A stretch of 64,000 nt of DNA from an uncultured Verrucomicrobiales bacterium (GCA_937891465.1 CALAHF010000105.1:1-64000), one strand, 5' to 3'. Counted from the stretch's first letter, positions 25,600 through 34,773 are shown. Numbers and translations are program-made. Notes: a model not told the origin generated them from the sequence alone.

Positions 25600-27726
25600 T
25601 CAGGCTGACAACCCGCTCCGCTTAAGAAGCGCATTTAGGTCTGGATCACGCCCCATAAAATCGCGGAACAAATCGGCAGCCGCTTGAGAATTTCCGCGGC
25701 TGAGAATTTTCTCACGAAACTCACGGCCGACCTCGGGCGAAATCACTCCAGCGTCCGCAAATTTTGTGAACGCATCCGCATCAAGCACTTCGGCCCATTT
25801 GTAGGAATAATAGCCAGCGGCGTATCCGGTTGGGCTGGAAAACAGGTGACCGAATCGGCGCGCCATCGAAGGCGGACGAATTTCGAGATCCATCATATAC
25901 CCTTCGAGAAGCCCCTGAACCAACGAATCCAATTCAGAACCTTCCGGCTCCGAGTGATGATTCACGTGCAATTCCAAATCCATCTTTCCAAGCGAAAGCT
26001 GACGCATCTGGGCCATGCCGGACTGGTAGTTGCGGGCGGCAATCATTTTGTCGAACAGCTCATCCGGAATTTTTTCACCGGTTTCGAAATGCTTCGCAAA
26101 GAAATCCAAACCAACTCGCGACCAACAAAAATTCTCCATGATCTGGGAAGGAAGCTCTACAAAATCCCACACTACGTTCACTCCGTTGAGCGATTTGATT
26201 TCGACCTCGCCCAGCAAATGATGAAGGAGATGACCGAATTCGTGGAAAACGGTTTCAACTTCGCTATGCGTCAGCAAAGCCGGCTTGTCTTTCGACGAAG
26301 GTGTCATGTTTCCGCAAATTAATCCGAGATGAGGCTTACGATCTCCGCCTTTGACGGGTGGTTTTCCAGTCCGTAAATAATTCATCCATGCGCCGGGCCG
26401 CTTCGAATCTCGCGGATGCCAATCGGCATAAAACGAACCGAGATGGTCGCCTGATTTTTCGTCATGGAGCGTGTAATATTTCACCTCAGGATGCCAGACT
26501 TCGAAGCCAGCGTCGTCGCTTGCAGGACCTTTTCCAGGCTCAACAAAAACCGATTTTTTCTCTTCCACTTTGAAGCCAAAAACCTGTTCGGTTAAACGGA
26601 ACATGCCCTCAAGAACGCCATCGATCGGGAAGTAGGGACGGGTCTCTTCTTCATCAAAATCGTATTTTGCTTTACGCTGTTTTTCAGACCAGTAAGCGAC
26701 GTCCCAGGGATTGAGACGCTTGTCTTTATTTCCCGTTTGCTCAGCAACAAACGCTTCGAGTTCTTCAATGTCTTTTCGGAAAAACGGTTTCGTTTTTTCG
26801 TGCAGGTCTTCAACAAAATCCAAGGCCGCGGCACCGTTTTTCGCCATACGCCGATTCAGCACCTGATCCGCGAAATCTTTCTTCCCGAGAATTCCGGCCA
26901 TATCCTGGCGAAGCGATAGAATTTTCCAAATCAAGTCGGTGTTATCAAAATCCCCGCCCTTGCCGACGGTGCAGGACCCTTCCCAGACTTCTTTGCGAAG
27001 CGTTTCGTCATCCGCGTGTTCTAAAACAGGAAAATACACAGGCTGTTTCAAGGTGACACGCCAGACCGGTTTTTCGGTCCCGAGATCTTTTTCTCGGGCT
27101 TCGCTGAGCAACACCGCTTTTGATGTTGGCGGAAGCCCCGCGAGACGCGATTCATCTTCGATGATCAGTTCCCATGCGTTCATGGAATCCAACACGTTTT
27201 CGGAAAACTTCTGTGTCAGCGTCGCCAACACCGCCTGAACTTCTTCGAGGCGGGATTTTTCTTCCGGCGGGAGATCCGCTCCGTTTTCAGTGAAATCGAG
27301 AATTGTTTCTTCGAGAAGCCGCTTTTTAGCTCCGGTTAATGACTTGGCTTCATCCGTTTGAGAATACGCTTTCACTCGACTCCACAATCCGTCGTTGAGG
27401 GTGACCCGTGATGAAAACTCCGTAACCGCCGGCAACATTTTGTTGTAGGCCTCCCGCTGTGCTTCCGAATTTCGAACGGAGTCGAGATGGGAAAGCGCGC
27501 CCCATCCACGATCCAAAGACTCGGACGCTTTCTCAAGCGCCATCAGCGTGTTTTCAAAAGTCAGTTCCGACTCACCGTCCCAGTTTGCGAGGTCATCGAT
27601 ATTTTTCTGGGAAATCTCTAACGCTTTGGAAATATTCGATTCAATTTCTTCAGGAACAAGAAGTGACCAACGAATGTGAAATGACTCGTCGAGAAAGGGT
27701 TCGGCAGGGGTGGCAACAGCTGACAT
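25600..27726 (-). CDS. M3-family oligopeptidase (PrlC/OpdA-like)
   Basis: A cytoplasmic zinc endopeptidase for short peptides. The ATG at 27726 (MSAVATPAEPFLDESFHIRW) gives 708 residues, normal for the family; a TTG nine bases upstream is also open. Zinc motif: HEFGHLLHHLLG (HExxH) with the distal Glu in NFCWSRV-type sequence (LPSQIMENFCWSR). Also seen are GHLGSFYADWHPRDSKRPGA and FGHLFSSPTGYAAGYYSYKW. The family is well conserved, so the assignment is secure. The specific peptide substrates are unknown. Confidence 0.95.
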   Translation of the reverse strand: MSAVATPAEPFLDESFHIRWSLLVPEEIESNISKALEISQKNIDDLANWDGESELTFENTLMALEKASESLDRGWGALSHLDSVRNSEAQREAYNKMLPAVTEFSSRVTLNDGLWSRVKAYSQTDEAKSLTGAKKRLLEETILDFTENGADLPPEEKSRLEEVQAVLATLTQKFSENVLDSMNAWELIIEDESRLAGLPPTSKAVLLSEAREKDLGTEKPVWRVTLKQPVYFPVLEHADDETLRKEVWEGSCTVGKGGDFDNTDLIWKILSLRQDMAGILGKKDFADQVLNRRMAKNGAAALDFVEDLHEKTKPFFRKDIEELEAFVAEQTGNKDKRLNPWDVAYWSEKQRKAKYDFDEEETRPYFPIDGVLEGMFRLTEQVFGFKVEEKKSVFVEPGKGPASDDAGFEVWHPEVKYYTLHDEKSGDHLGSFYADWHPRDSKRPGAWMNYLRTGKPPVKGGDRKPHLGLICGNMTPSSKDKPALLTHSEVETVFHEFGHLLHHLLGEVEIKSLNGVNVVWDFVELPSQIMENFCWSRVGLDFFAKHFETGEKIPDELFDKMIAARNYQSGMAQMRQLSLGKMDLELHVNHHSEPEGSELDSLVQGLLEGYMMDLEIRPPSMARRFGHLFSSPTGYAAGYYSYKWAEVLDADAFTKFADAGVISPEVGREFREKILSRGNSQAAADLFRDFMGRDPDLNALLKRSGLSA

Positions 27727-27758
27727 GGCGGCCAATTTACCCCATCGTTTTTAGGTCG

Positions 27759-28721
27759 CTACGGATTCTTTGTCTCGAAAATGTCATTCGCCCAGATTCG
27801 CAGGGTTTCTGAGGTCTGTTTGCGATGGGTTAGAAGGAAAAAGTGATCCGCTCCGGAGATCGTCTCGATTTCAAAATCGGAGCCTCGAAGATGATTCGTC
27901 GTTCGGTGCAGGGTTCCATTTTTCACAAACGGCTCGGCTAAACCGCACAGAATCCGAATGGGTCCGTTGGATTTTAGTGTCTTCGATTGTGGATAAGCTG
28001 CGAGACAGATGAACCCCGAATAGTTTGATTCGGTTTCCGAATAGATCCGAAAACTAGAAAAACCCCCGGCCGACAACCCGATCAGCAACGGAGGCTTCTC
28101 GAATTGAATCGAAGCCAGCTCGGTTATTTCAGCAGCGCTTTGAATCGATTCGTCGACATAATCGGAAGAAATTCCGCCACCGGAGATTCCGAACGCCGGA
28201 GCAATGACAACGGATTCAGGGAATGTCTGAATAATTGGTGACAGCAGCGGAAGAATACTCCCGCCATACCCATGAATAAAAACGATCCGTCGAGTTTCAG
28301 GCTCTATGTTTTCGGGAAGGTAAATCGTTGCCAAGCCATGGTCAGGTTTTGCAACCGAATAGCAATAACTGAGCACTGACGGTGCTTTTGCAAAGACTGG
28401 ATTGTCGTTCAAAGACTTTGAATATTCAGAAAGCTCGTTGGCGAGGGATTCCGCTTTTTCCGGAGAAAGCCCTAACGCCATTGCCGCCATTCCGCCTCCC
28501 GCTTCGAACAATTCGAGCTCTGCAGGCCCGGATTTTAGCGCGAATTGGACCATCGGGAGCAACTTTCGCTTACTTTGAGGCAAGTCTTCCGGATCTGCTG
28601 CCAGCTTCGACTTCCACGAAATTTGCTGAATCCTGCCGGTTACCGATGGAATTTCGCCTTTTCCGCAGCTGCAAACCGCGAAGCTCAATGATATTACCCA
28701 GACTACAAAAACCGATTTCAC
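27759..28721 (-). CDS. Alpha/beta-hydrolase lipoprotein or exported esterase
   Basis: A 320-residue protein. The N-terminus (FVVWVISLSFAVCSCGKGE) looks like a signal peptide with a near-match lipobox Cys. The hydrolase domain (from ~residue 135) has an HGYGG oxyanion motif, the nucleophile elbow GLSAGGFSS and a late His (ISGADHFFLLTH). About 110 residues between the signal peptide and the hydrolase fold match no domain I know. The substrate is unknown. It probably forms a group with the methyltransferase gene 20 bases upstream. Confidence 0.8.
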   Translation of the reverse strand: MKSVFVVWVISLSFAVCSCGKGEIPSVTGRIQQISWKSKLAADPEDLPQSKRKLLPMVQFALKSGPAELELFEAGGGMAAMALGLSPEKAESLANELSEYSKSLNDNPVFAKAPSVLSYCYSVAKPDHGLATIYLPENIEPETRRIVFIHGYGGSILPLLSPIIQTFPESVVIAPAFGISGGGISSDYVDESIQSAAEITELASIQFEKPPLLIGLSAGGFSSFRIYSETESNYSGFICLAAYPQSKTLKSNGPIRILCGLAEPFVKNGTLHRTTNHLRGSDFEIETISGADHFFLLTHRKQTSETLRIWANDIFETKNP

Positions 28722-28740
28722 CCAGTGGTTATATCAAAAC

Positions 28741-29478
28741 CTAGGCTTTTCGTCTCCACAAACTTGTCTGCGCCGTGCTCAGTTGCAGCTTACGAACATG
28801 CTCGCGAATCAAAAACGGCAGCTCCCGAACTTCGATCAATTCAAACTCATTACCAATGTGTTCGATGATGAAATCGATCGTTTTACCGCCCGGTTGGTTC
28901 TCCCGAGGTGTGAATTCCTCCAACCAGGTGCATGGAGTCGCCATGATTAGTTGGCCTCCTGGTTTTACCAGATCCGGCAATCGATTAAGAAAATCCGCGG
29001 GTCGTGGAAGGCGACACAACAGGTTCGCGGCATGAACGATATCGAAACTTCCAAGATCAGGACGCAGATTCATCGCATCCCCTTGCTCAAACGAAACCCG
29101 TTCTGGATTAGAATTCTCGGGAAGCGCAACCTCAAGAAAATCGCCAAGGTGCGCTTCAGAGAAACGTGAATAGGAAACGGACTCCTCCTTTCGGATTGCT
29201 TCAGCGACATCGATAAAGCTCTGCGAAAAATCGATTCCGATGACCGATTCTGCAGACTTTGAGAATTCGAAACTGGATCGTCCTACGGCACAGCCGATGT
29301 CTAAAACGCGGGCATCATTTCCTACCGACTTCGACATTTCAGTCGTTGCGCAGGGAAAGTGGAAGGCACCTTCTGGAATTCCACCTGGATCAAATCCAAG
29401 ACCATCAAGGATCTCAGGCTTTGAACCGTAATGGAACAGCAGATAAATACTCCGAAGTGAATCGCTTTCGTAGCTCAT
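28741..29478 (-). CDS. SAM-dependent methyltransferase of the OvoA C-terminal type
   Basis: A 245-residue class I methyltransferase resembling the C-terminal domain of OvoA, which N-methylates 4-mercaptohistidine in ovothiol synthesis. Seen: an N-terminal YLLFHYGSKPEIL segment, the SAM loop VLDIGCAVGRSSFEF, the acidic loop FEQGDAMNLRPDLGSFDIVH, PGGQLIMATPCTWLEEFTP, and a short C-terminus. The HYG and WLEEFTP segments and the GCAVGRSS loop are what suggest the OvoA type over a generic methyltransferase. No OvoA sulfoxide synthase part is fused or adjacent, so its substrate here is uncertain. Confidence 0.75.
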   Translation of the reverse strand: MSYESDSLRSIYLLFHYGSKPEILDGLGFDPGGIPEGAFHFPCATTEMSKSVGNDARVLDIGCAVGRSSFEFSKSAESVIGIDFSQSFIDVAEAIRKEESVSYSRFSEAHLGDFLEVALPENSNPERVSFEQGDAMNLRPDLGSFDIVHAANLLCRLPRPADFLNRLPDLVKPGGQLIMATPCTWLEEFTPRENQPGGKTIDFIIEHIGNEFELIEVRELPFLIREHVRKLQLSTAQTSLWRRKA

Positions 29479-29486
29479 AGAATGAG

Positions 29487-29532
29487 GAACGAATCAAGCC
29501 TATTGCTTCGCCGAAGCAACAGAGTTCGATCA
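29487..29532. repeat. Degenerate palindromic repeat R12
   Basis: gaatcaagcctattgcttcg and cgaagcaacagagttcgatc are opposing half units with substitutions. The sequence lies between the AP2-like and methyltransferase genes. The match is weaker than for the other copies. Confidence 0.5.
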
Positions 29533-29958
29533 TCAATCCCCCATTTTCTTCCGGCGCTTTTTGGCGAGCGCCAACGCTTCTTTATCTCCATATCTGGAAA
29601 TAGAAAACTTCGCGGTCCGGCGCTTATCGTCATCGTCAAGCCAGGCAGCTTGCCAATACTCGTAAGACTTGCCTTTTTGCGATTGTGAAACCACGTGGGT
29701 TACACCGACAACACCACTTTTTTTGATGCGCCGTTTCTTTCGAGAAGCCGCTTCTTGTTTATATTTAGGTAATTTGGAAACCAAATCATCTCGATGTAAT
29801 TTTGCACCTTTCAGCGCTTTCGCTTTTCCGCCCGAGGATTTATCCGGGAAGTATTTTTGCTTCGTTTTTCCTTTGTGGGTGATCCGAACATAAAAACCGT
29901 GATTTTTTTTCTCAGGTTGGTCAATGCGCGTGATCCCATAAGTTGGTCGTGAGGCCAT
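29533..29958 (-). CDS. Tandem AP2-like domain protein, putative DNA-binding
   Basis: A 141-residue strongly basic protein with two similar halves. The second half (SGVVGVTHVVSQSQKGK, YWQAAWLDDDDKRRTAKFSI, YGDKEALALAKKRR) follows the AP2 pattern GVxGV, W-x-A-x-W, a Phe strand, then an Ala-rich helix. The first half (YGITRID, HGFYVRITHKGKTKQKYFPD, GGKAKALKGAKLHRDDLV) repeats the pattern more loosely. Bacterial AP2-like domains occur in homing endonucleases and in free-standing proteins. No nuclease motif is seen here, so a DNA-binding role is inferred. Confidence 0.7.
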   Translation of the reverse strand: MASRPTYGITRIDQPEKKNHGFYVRITHKGKTKQKYFPDKSSGGKAKALKGAKLHRDDLVSKLPKYKQEAASRKKRRIKKSGVVGVTHVVSQSQKGKSYEYWQAAWLDDDDKRRTAKFSISRYGDKEALALAKKRRKKMGD

Positions 29959-30121
29959 ATTTTAATTAGGAGTCTTGGTTTCGAAAGAGAGGGGTGAGTG
30001 GACGGAGGCGATCTTAAAGAAATGTCGCACTTCGAACAAGGTCAAAAAACACGAATACGTTCCCTAAAAACCCGCAATCGCGTAACCCTTAATCAAAAAA
30101 AAACCAAAACGAGAAGCTTTT

Positions 30122-30586
30122 CTAACTTCCAGACTGCGATTGCCTAACCCCCTCGTATAAAACGATTCCTACAGAAGTCGCCAAATTCAAACTGCGACCG
30201 GCAGTTTGAGGAATAGTCAGGCGCTGGCTCTTATTTTTCTGCAATAATGACTCCGGCAAACCTCTTGTCTCGGAACCAAAAACTAAACAGTCTCCCTCAG
30301 CGAATTCTGCCAGCCAGTACGCCCGCTCGGTTTTCGTGGTGAGGAAATAGAAGGATGCCGCAGGAGTTTTCTCCTCAAAATCAACTCGGAGACTTTCAAA
30401 GTCATCCCATCTCTGAACATTGAGTTCCGGCCAATAATCCAGGCCAGCCCTACGAAGCGATTTGTCATCCAACGAAAACCCCAGGGGCCCCACAAGATGA
30501 AGGGTGGAGCCGGTTGCGAGACACAATCTACCAATATTTCCCGTGTTCGGGGGAATCTCCGGCTCGATTAGGACAATGTTGAACAT
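30122..30586 (-). CDS. trmL: tRNA (cytidine(34)-2'-O)-methyltransferase TrmL
   Basis: A SPOUT-fold enzyme that 2'-O-methylates the wobble base of tRNA-Leu isoacceptors. The 154-residue protein begins MFNIVLIEPEIPPNTGNIGR, with LRRAGLDYWPELNVQRWDDF in the centre. The knot region is CLVFGSETRGLPESLL, then LTIPQTAGRSLNLATSVGIV. Length and motifs match the family throughout. It is a single gene with ~160 bp of empty sequence downstream. Confidence 0.95.
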   Translation of the reverse strand: MFNIVLIEPEIPPNTGNIGRLCLATGSTLHLVGPLGFSLDDKSLRRAGLDYWPELNVQRWDDFESLRVDFEEKTPAASFYFLTTKTERAYWLAEFAEGDCLVFGSETRGLPESLLQKNKSQRLTIPQTAGRSLNLATSVGIVLYEGVRQSQSGS

Positions 30587-30612
30587 GTCGTCAACCTGCC
30601 ATCAAATGGATA

Positions 30613-30652
30613 CAAAAAACCGACAATCTGCCGAAAAAAGCAGAATTGCCGG
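30613..30652 (-). terminator. Rho-independent terminator after rplU-rpmA
   Basis: On the minus strand a stem (ccggcaattctgc with ggcagattgtcgg, one bulged base) and a T-rich loop are followed by TTTTTTG. It lies 34 bases after the rpmA stop. Confidence 0.8.
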
Positions 30653-30685
30653 ACAGTTGATGGAATCGGGTAATCGCGAATTGAA

Positions 30686-30937
30686 TCAGGCTTCAGCCAG
30701 ATCAACATTAACGCGACGTCCATCACGGTCGAAGCGCACATTGCCTTCGACGAGTGAGAAAATCGTGTAATCGCGGCCAAGACCGACATTTACGCCGGGC
30801 TGCCACTTAGTGCCGCACTGACGAATGATGATGTTTCCTGCGATAACGCTTTCGCCACCGAACTTTTTAACTCCGCGACGCTTGCTGTTACTATCGCGGC
30901 CGTTCTTAACGCTACCTTGTCCCTTTTTGTGAGCCAT
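30686..30937 (-). CDS. rpmA: 50S ribosomal protein bL27
   Basis: An 83-residue protein with the conserved sequence [39 protein letters not shown] and [18 protein letters not shown]. The N-terminal Ala-His-Lys-Lys, which reaches the peptidyl transferase centre, starts directly after Met, so no propeptide cleavage is needed. It lies 32 bases downstream of rplU, and the pair ends at a clear terminator. Confidence 0.98.
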   Translation of the reverse strand: MAHKKGQGSVKNGRDSNSKRRGVKKFGGESVIAGNIIIRQCGTKWQPGVNVGLGRDYTIFSLVEGNVRFDRDGRRVNVDLAEA

Positions 30938-30969
30938 GACGGGTGTTGAGTAAAAACTTAAAAATTGAA

Positions 30970-31278
30970 TTAAACGGACTGAATCTCGAGGCGCGTAAGA
31001 TGGCGACGATGTCCTTTGGTTTTGTGAAAGCCTTTGCGACGCTTAAATTTGAAAGCGATCACCTTTTTGGCGCGGAACTGGTCCACAACCTTAGCCGTGA
31101 CAGATGCGCCATCGATCAGCGGAGTTCCAACGTTGACGCTGTCACCCTCACCGGACATCAGCACCTCGTCCAAAGTCACCGTATCACCGACTTCCGCGTT
31201 GAGTTTCTCAACGTTGATTTTGTCGCCTTTTTCAACACGGTATTGTTTCCCGCCTGTTTTAATTACTGCGTAAGCCAT
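30970..31278 (-). CDS. rplU: 50S ribosomal protein bL21
   Basis: The ATG at 31278 ([20 protein letters not shown]) gives 102 residues, the usual length; an upstream start at 31296 adds six residues. Motifs: [18 protein letters not shown], then [20 protein letters not shown] and the basic [15 protein letters not shown] end. It forms the standard rplU-rpmA operon. Repeat R7 and tRNA-Leu lie upstream. Confidence 0.98.
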   Translation of the reverse strand: MAYAVIKTGGKQYRVEKGDKINVEKLNAEVGDTVTLDEVLMSGEGDSVNVGTPLIDGASVTAKVVDQFRAKKVIAFKFKRRKGFHKTKGHRRHLTRLEIQSV

Positions 31279-31372
31279 CTTATTAAAGTGGTTCAAATCC
31301 CTCCAATCTGGAGGGCGGGGAAAATGCCATCACTCCCCCCTTCCATCAAGCTGTATTTTAAAAATATTCGCC

Positions 31373-31423
31373 TTCACGAACAGACCCTATTGATTCATCG
31401 ATTCAATAGGGTCTGTTCGTAAA
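31373..31423. repeat. Palindromic repeat R7, tail-to-tail
   Basis: acgaacagaccctattga and tcaatagggtctgttcgt are perfect inverse copies around ttcatcgat. The arms run in the opposite order to R2-R6. It lies between the 3' end of tRNA-Leu and rplU. Confidence 0.88.
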
Positions 31424-31435
31424 AACTATGGAAAA

Positions 31436-31517
31436 TACCGGGAACAGGACTCGAACCTGCACGCATCTCTGCACTTGAACCTAAATCAAGCGTGTCTACC
31501 AATTTCACCATCCCGGC
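31436..31517 (-). tRNA. tRNA-Leu (anticodon UAG)
   Basis: An 82-base cloverleaf. Acceptor strand GCCGGGA pairs with TCCCGGT (closing G-U pair), and the discriminator is A, as in leucine tRNAs. The anticodon arm is cttga-tttaggt-tcaag, which gives UAG. The D-loop is AAATTGGTAGA. The T arm is GCAGG-TTCGAGT-CCTGT. A variable stem (GTGCAGAGATGC region) marks it as class II. CCA is not encoded. Confidence 0.96.
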
Positions 31518-31599
31518 TTCTTCGTTCCGTCGAAAAGATGGACTCAGTTTTAAATTTCGCAATCGTCGGCCTAAAAGAATCAAATTTTGACCCAGCCGT

Positions 31600-33627
31600 T
31601 CACGCTGCCTTGTCTGCTTTTTTCCCAGAATCAGGATTTTCTGAATCTGGCTTCGTCGGCGGATCGACGGCTTTCTTGGCCGGTTTCTCTTCAGCAGGTC
31701 GTTCCACTGGCGGTTCGCCCTCTTGATATTCTTTGAGCCGCTTTACGAATTCCTCTTTACGGTCTTTTTCCAGAACGACGGCTTTCTCCATGAACTCGAC
31801 GGCTTCTTTTTTGTAGCCAGCCATCCAGTGAGCCTGAGCGATGTGATCAAAAATCACTCCATCTGGATCCGAAACTTGCCCGCCCTCTGCAATGACCTGC
31901 TCGCGCTCCAATTCCATCATTTCCTGAGCTTTTAAAAGCGTTTTACGGGCTTCCTCAAATTTTTCTTTTTTGAAGTAATACCACCCCAGTGAATCAGTGA
32001 TCGCTCCGGACGTGGGGTCCAACTCCAGTGCGGTTTTAATCAACTCGCCACCCTCATCAATGTTCATGTCATTTTCTACCCAGGTGTACCCGAGGTAATT
32101 GTAGACGAGTGCAACAAAGCCATCCGACGGAGGATCGTTCGGATCACGCTTGCCGATGAGTTCGATGGCTTTCCGAAACTGAACGGCACATTTTTCGATA
32201 TCGCCGACACGCTCATAAACCACTCCGAATCGATAATAAAAAATTTCGCTGAGCAGCTCCGGCTGTGACTGTGTCGCCAACTTGATGGTCCGATTCATCG
32301 GTGCGACCGCATCTTTCCACCTTTCTGCATCCATGTAGGTTTCAGCGATTTCCAAGGGAAACTGAGGGGACTCCGGAAACAAATACGCCCCTTCTTCCAG
32401 GACATCGATTGCCTGATCAATCTTTTCTGCCCAGGCATAGAGTTTTCCCGTCTGGATGTATTCGCCTGCAGTTCCCTTGCCTGCCAGCAGCGCGCGTCTG
32501 AAATATTGAGCCGACTCAAGTAAATCCGAGTCTTCAGGATCCGGCTCTCTCAGCCCGGCGGCCTGAGCCGTTTTGCTCATTCGCGCAAAATAGATGCGAC
32601 CGAGTTCTCGATTGGTATCAGCATCCTGTGGATCAATCTCAACAATCCCCTTCAGGGCATCGATCGCTTTTTCTTCATTTCCCTGAGCCACAAAGACCGC
32701 AACGAGCTTTCTTCGAACATCCAGCCGATCTGGATTTTTCTCGATGATGTCCTCGAAAATTTCCTGAGCCCGCTTTTGCTGATTCGATTTCCGGTAATAA
32801 TCACCCACCGCCTCAGCAACGCGGACATCCTTCCCTGCTCGCTTAAGTGCCTTTTCGTAAATATCGTTTACCAACACAGGCACCTTCGTTCCTGAACTCC
32901 GAGTTGGCCAAGTGCGTTTCGCCAACTCCCCAAGTCTCAACCAAAATCGAGGATCCGAATTCTCCCGTGCAGTTGCGCGGTCCATCACCTTTCGCGCTTC
33001 AGTCGGCTGCCCTTCGATCAAATGCCGACGAACCAGGTTTTCATAAACCTCCGGTTCGTCAGGAAATTTTTCGACTGCTTCATTCGCCAACTTCAGGGAT
33101 CGCTCTCGATCGTCTTCGTTATCGGAGAAGTAGGTGTAGAGAAATTCCGAAAGCACGATGTAAGCCCGCGCCTTGTTGGGATTCAGTTTTAAAGCACGCT
33201 CAAGAAGTTCGAGCGAGGTATCCGTCCTGCCAGTGCGCGCAAGGAGGTTTGCAGTCTTCCGTGCGAGCATGATCTCATTGGGCTGCAATTCGAGAACTTT
33301 CTCGTAGGATTTAATCGCAGCGCCTTGGTCACCATTTTTTTCGAGCATCCGCCCGATCGAATAGTGTGCCAACGCCTCAGCTTTGTGACGACTGTCGTCA
33401 GTCAGCTTTAAATCATCAGTTGGCTCGAAATAGCGGTCGACATAGATTTCAGCGAAATCGTCGAGACCGAGTGCTTCGAGCTTCGGCTCCTTGCTTTGTC
33501 CCATCGAAAATGTCGACAGGGAAAAAGAAAACAGGAGGCCGAATTGAACTGCAAATTTTGGAGAGAAGCCGCCAAGAGAAAAAAGAAGGCCTTTGAGAAG
33601 GTAAGCTCTTTGTTTCAACGCGATCAT
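31600..33627 (-). CDS. Exported TPR-repeat protein
   Basis: A 675-residue protein with a hydrophobic N-terminal segment (residues ~25-42, FAVQFGLLFSFSLSTFSMGQ) that looks like a signal peptide. A long run of tetratricopeptide repeats follows (for example AHYSIGRMLEKNGDQGAAIK, YIVLSEFLYTYFSDNEDD, VFVAQGNEEKAIDALKGI, VYNYLGYTWVENDMNIDE). A Pro/Lys/Glu-rich tail closes it (~residues 645-675). It probably acts as a periplasmic protein-protein interaction scaffold. I see no catalytic domain. The 34-residue bS22-like gene starts 122 bases upstream. Confidence 0.85.
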   Translation of the reverse strand: MIALKQRAYLLKGLLFSLGGFSPKFAVQFGLLFSFSLSTFSMGQSKEPKLEALGLDDFAEIYVDRYFEPTDDLKLTDDSRHKAEALAHYSIGRMLEKNGDQGAAIKSYEKVLELQPNEIMLARKTANLLARTGRTDTSLELLERALKLNPNKARAYIVLSEFLYTYFSDNEDDRERSLKLANEAVEKFPDEPEVYENLVRRHLIEGQPTEARKVMDRATARENSDPRFWLRLGELAKRTWPTRSSGTKVPVLVNDIYEKALKRAGKDVRVAEAVGDYYRKSNQQKRAQEIFEDIIEKNPDRLDVRRKLVAVFVAQGNEEKAIDALKGIVEIDPQDADTNRELGRIYFARMSKTAQAAGLREPDPEDSDLLESAQYFRRALLAGKGTAGEYIQTGKLYAWAEKIDQAIDVLEEGAYLFPESPQFPLEIAETYMDAERWKDAVAPMNRTIKLATQSQPELLSEIFYYRFGVVYERVGDIEKCAVQFRKAIELIGKRDPNDPPSDGFVALVYNYLGYTWVENDMNIDEGGELIKTALELDPTSGAITDSLGWYYFKKEKFEEARKTLLKAQEMMELEREQVIAEGGQVSDPDGVIFDHIAQAHWMAGYKKEAVEFMEKAVVLEKDRKEEFVKRLKEYQEGEPPVERPAEEKPAKKAVDPPTKPDSENPDSGKKADKAA

Positions 33628-33644
33628 TCCATGAAAATAGTCAA

Positions 33645-33749
33645 TTAGCTCTTGTAACGCAAACGCTTCTTGTGGCGGTTAGCCTTCATGCGCTTGCGTC
33701 GCTTGTGCTGATTGATCTTAGTTTTCCGCCGTTTTTTTAGGGAACCCAT
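33645..33749 (-). CDS. bS22-like (AURKAIP1/COX24-domain) small basic protein
   Basis: A 34-residue protein (MGSLKKRRKTKINQHKRRKR then MKANRHKKRLRYKS), almost entirely Lys/Arg/His. It matches the short basic AURKAIP1/COX24 pattern (mitochondrial mS38, actinobacterial bS22), which binds the small ribosomal subunit. It is too short for usual gene callers. The assignment rests on the family-like KKRR-KxNKHK-RKRxK pattern. It has its own ATG and stop in an interval otherwise without genes. Confidence 0.8.
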   Translation of the reverse strand: MGSLKKRRKTKINQHKRRKRMKANRHKKRLRYKS

Positions 33750-33821
33750 AGAAGAATAAGTGTTGCGTCGTTTTTAGTTAAGTAAGTTTTGTGAACAGGG
33801 GTCACGAAGCCTGAGATTTGA

Positions 33822-34712
33822 TCAATCGACCAATTTATTGAGTGGATACTCAATAATTCCCTCGGCTCCGAGAGCTTTCAGACTAGGGATCAACTCCCGC
33901 GCCTGCCGTTCGTCCGTCACGGTTTCCACCGCCACCCAGCCATCTTGAGTCAATTTAGACACAGTCGGCTGACGTAACGAGGGTAAGCAATCGAGCACAG
34001 ATTGCAACTGGTTTTCAGGGAGGTTCATTTTCAAACCCACCATGTCGCGGGCTTTCAAAGCCCCCTGCAGCAATACTGCTAAACGCTCAATTTTTTCACG
34101 CTTCCAATCATCCGCCCACGATTCGTGTTTTACGATCAGTTGTGGATAACTTTCCATCAGCTCATCGACGATCCGAAGATTATTGGCACGCAAAGAAGAA
34201 CCGGTTTCGGTGATGTCGACAATCGCATCGACCAACTCCGGAACTTTCACCTCTGTGGCGCCCCAGCTGAATTCGACTTCAGCTTTCACTCCGTGTTTTT
34301 CGAGGTATTTTTCGACAACTCCCGTCGCTTCAGCTGCAATTCGTTTACCTTCAAGGTCTTTAACCGATTGAATAGGCGAATCATTTGGCACGACTAATAC
34401 CCATCGCGTCGGCTTCGAGGTCGCTTTACTGTATTTTAGATCGCAAACAGCATGAACATCGGCGCCGTTTTCGACAACCCAATCCAATCCGGTGATTCCA
34501 CAATCGAGGAATCCGTGATCGACATAACGGGCGATTTCTTGAGCGCGCAGTAACCGAATCTCGATCTCCGGGTCATCAATCGTCGGACGATATGAGCGCG
34601 ATGCACCATGAATGTTGTAGCCGGCCTTTTCAAAAAGATCGAAGGTCGGTTCTGAAAGGCTTCCTTTGGGCAAGCCAATTCGAATCACTTTTTTGTCTGT
34701 CTGGTCTGACAT
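33822..34712 (-). CDS. hisG: ATP phosphoribosyltransferase, long form
   Basis: Catalyses the first step of histidine synthesis. The ATG at 34712 ([20 protein letters not shown]) gives 296 residues; the frame is open to 34823, but those residues are not family-like. Motifs: [33 protein letters not shown], and [18 protein letters not shown], which binds PRPP. The C-terminal ~75 residues ([20 protein letters not shown] to the end) form the regulatory HisG_C domain, so this is the self-sufficient type that needs no HisZ. No other his genes are in the window. Confidence 0.96.
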   Translation of the reverse strand: MSDQTDKKVIRIGLPKGSLSEPTFDLFEKAGYNIHGASRSYRPTIDDPEIEIRLLRAQEIARYVDHGFLDCGITGLDWVVENGADVHAVCDLKYSKATSKPTRWVLVVPNDSPIQSVKDLEGKRIAAEATGVVEKYLEKHGVKAEVEFSWGATEVKVPELVDAIVDITETGSSLRANNLRIVDELMESYPQLIVKHESWADDWKREKIERLAVLLQGALKARDMVGLKMNLPENQLQSVLDCLPSLRQPTVSKLTQDGWVAVETVTDERQARELIPSLKALGAEGIIEYPLNKLVD

Positions 34713-34773
34713 TGTAAAATTTTGCGTTTCTGAGGGCGGGTAAAATGCGTCCAATTTTAAAACTGTCACGCGA

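Noticed and set aside
30060-30121. Possible terminator after trmL (A/T-rich sequence)
   Set aside because: The hairpin gaaaagcttctc is only a few pairs long and overlaps the stop codon, so the T-rich run alone does not support it.
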